Below the pieces are notes generated by a model, which was given only the letters and a program-made list of their open reading frames with translations, was not told the DNA's origin and did no database searches. 34,123 nt of DNA, from assembly GCA_049644345.1 (NCBI GenBank), contig JBARRS010000114.1, positions 1-34,123 of the forward strand. Reading direction: 5' to 3'. Of this stretch, positions 33,246-34,123 are shown one piece after another. The DNA is from JBARRS01 sp049644345 (lineage in GTDB: Bacteria > Actinomycetota > Thermoleophilia > Gaiellales > Gaiellaceae). Positions within the stretch are counted from its first letter, which is position 1; each line of letters opens with the position of its first letter. Both the position numbers and the translations under genes were made by a program.

Positions 33246-34123
33246 TTGAGCGAGCCGCTGCTCGTCCGCGTCTGCCGGCGCGAGCCGGCGGAGCGGACCC
33301 CTGTGTGGTTCATGCGCCAGGCCGGGCGCTCCCTGCCCGAGTACCGCGAGATCCGGCGCCAGCACGGGCTCTTCGACATCGCCCGCCGGCCGGAGCTGTG
33401 CGCCGAGGTCACCCTCCAGCCGGTTCGCCGCTACGACGTGGACGGCGCGGTCATGTTCGCCGACATCATGCTCCCGGTCCTTGGAATGGGCGTCGAGGTC
33501 GAGCTGGTCGAGAACGTCGGACCGGTCGTCGAGGCCCCGATCCGCACCCGCGCGGACGTCGAGCGCCTGGTCGTCCCCGAGCCGGAGGATTCTTCGCCCT
33601 GGGCGCTCGAGTCGGTTCGGCTCGTCCGCGACGCGCTGCCCCCGGAGAAGGCGGTGATCGGCTTCGCGGGCGGTCCCTTCACCGTTGCCGGCTACCTGAT
33701 CGAGGGCCGCCCGACGCGAGAGTTCGCGAAGACGAAGGCCTGCATGTACGGATCGCCCGAGGTCTGGCATGGGTTGATGGAGAAGCTCGCCGACTGCTTC
33801 GGCCGTTACCTGCGCGGCTGCGTGCGGGCCGGCGCGGACGTGATCCAGCTCTTCGACTCCTGGGTCGGGGCGCTATCGGTCGACGACTATCGCGAGTTCG
33901 CCGCGCCGTACTCGGCGCGTGTGCTCGACGCTGTCGAGGTGCCGACGATCCACTTCGGCACCGGCACGGCGCACCTGCTCGAGGAGCTGGCGGCAACGGG
34001 TGGGGACGTGATCTCGGTCGACTGGCGCTTGCCGATCGACCGCGCCTGGGAGCGGATCGGCCACGACCGCGGCATCCAGGGCAATCTCGACCCGGCGGTC
34101 CTGCTCGGGCCGTGGGAGCGCGT
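33246..34123 (+). CDS. hemE: Uroporphyrinogen decarboxylase, 3' end cut by window edge
   Basis: The frame is open from TTG 33246 to the end of the window (292 residues of an expected 340-360). The family signature PVWFMRQAGRSLPEYREI begins at residue 19. MFADIMLPVLGMG carries the conserved Asp near the active site, and GFAGGPFTVAGYLIEG matches the second family signature. DVIQLFDSWVGALS, HFGTG and DWRLPI follow as in HemE. The enzyme decarboxylates uroporphyrinogen III to coproporphyrinogen III in haem synthesis in the cytoplasm. It has no functional link to the glycan genes and probably marks the cluster's right edge. An upstream TTG at 33241 is followed directly by a stop, so 33246 is the first usable start; no Shine-Dalgarno is obvious. 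Confidence 0.95.
   Translation, partial: MSEPLLVRVCRREPAERTPVWFMRQAGRSLPEYREIRRQHGLFDIARRPELCAEVTLQPVRRYDVDGAVMFADIMLPVLGMGVEVELVENVGPVVEAPIRTRADVERLVVPEPEDSSPWALESVRLVRDALPPEKAVIGFAGGPFTVAGYLIEGRPTREFAKTKACMYGSPEVWHGLMEKLADCFGRYLRGCVRAGADVIQLFDSWVGALSVDDYREFAAPYSARVLDAVEVPTIHFGTGTAHLLEELAATGGDVISVDWRLPIDRAWERIGHDRGIQGNLDPAVLLGPWER

Overview
The window is a GC-rich (roughly two thirds G+C by eye), very gene-dense chromosomal segment. GTG, TTG and probably CTG starts are common, intergenic gaps never exceed about 60 bp, and several TANNNT boxes lie within 6-11 nt of start codons. Together these suggest a high-GC actinobacterium, possibly of the Thermoleophilia type; that placement is inference. 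Nearly everything encodes surface-glycan biosynthesis. I see no tRNA, rRNA, CRISPR, insertion sequence or phage gene.

Layout. (1) 2-3810, plus strand: the tail of a clan GH-A-like glycosidase, a polyprenyl-phosphate glycosylphosphotransferase that primes glycan synthesis, then an RMD-like reductase and GDP-mannose 4,6-dehydratase (a GDP-D-rhamnose route). (2) 3691-5624, minus strand: a short-chain dehydrogenase/epimerase and an unrecognised GT-A-like protein, meeting gmd tail to tail with a 120 bp overlap. (3) 5650-6843, plus strand: a GT2. (4) 6782-16869, minus strand: ten genes comprising two GT4, one GT2, a paralogue of the unrecognised protein, rfbF, rfbG, a TylC3-like C-methyltransferase, an RmlC-like epimerase, a second methyltransferase and a Wzx-like flippase. 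(5) 16931-20590, plus strand: a membrane-anchored GT2 (polyprenyl-phosphate sugar synthase type) and a large GT-C-like membrane protein. (6) 20598-21623, minus strand: a secreted five-bladed beta-propeller, glycosidase-like. (7) 21652-22614, plus strand: a methyltransferase with a C-terminal coiled coil. (8) 22565-33199, minus strand: nine genes joined by short overlaps, namely three tandem GT4, two GT2, Wzt, Wzm, a 92-residue coiled-coil protein and a 1065-residue GT2-GT4-methyltransferase fusion. (9) 33246-end, plus strand: hemE, a housekeeping gene that probably marks the cluster edge.

How it may work together. GDP-D-rhamnose and a C-methylated CDP-6-deoxyhexose would be made by the two nucleotide-sugar sets, and the priming transferase would load the first sugar on the lipid carrier. 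About nine glycosyltransferase domains would extend the chain. There are two export routes: a Wzx-type flippase and an ABC exporter whose ATPase carries a glycan-binding Wzt C-terminal domain. The methyltransferase-plus-coiled-coil protein resembles the architecture of WbdD-type chain-length terminators. It shares a C-terminal SWRITxPLRA motif with the small protein encoded next to the ABC permease, and I consider this the most interesting possible new system here.
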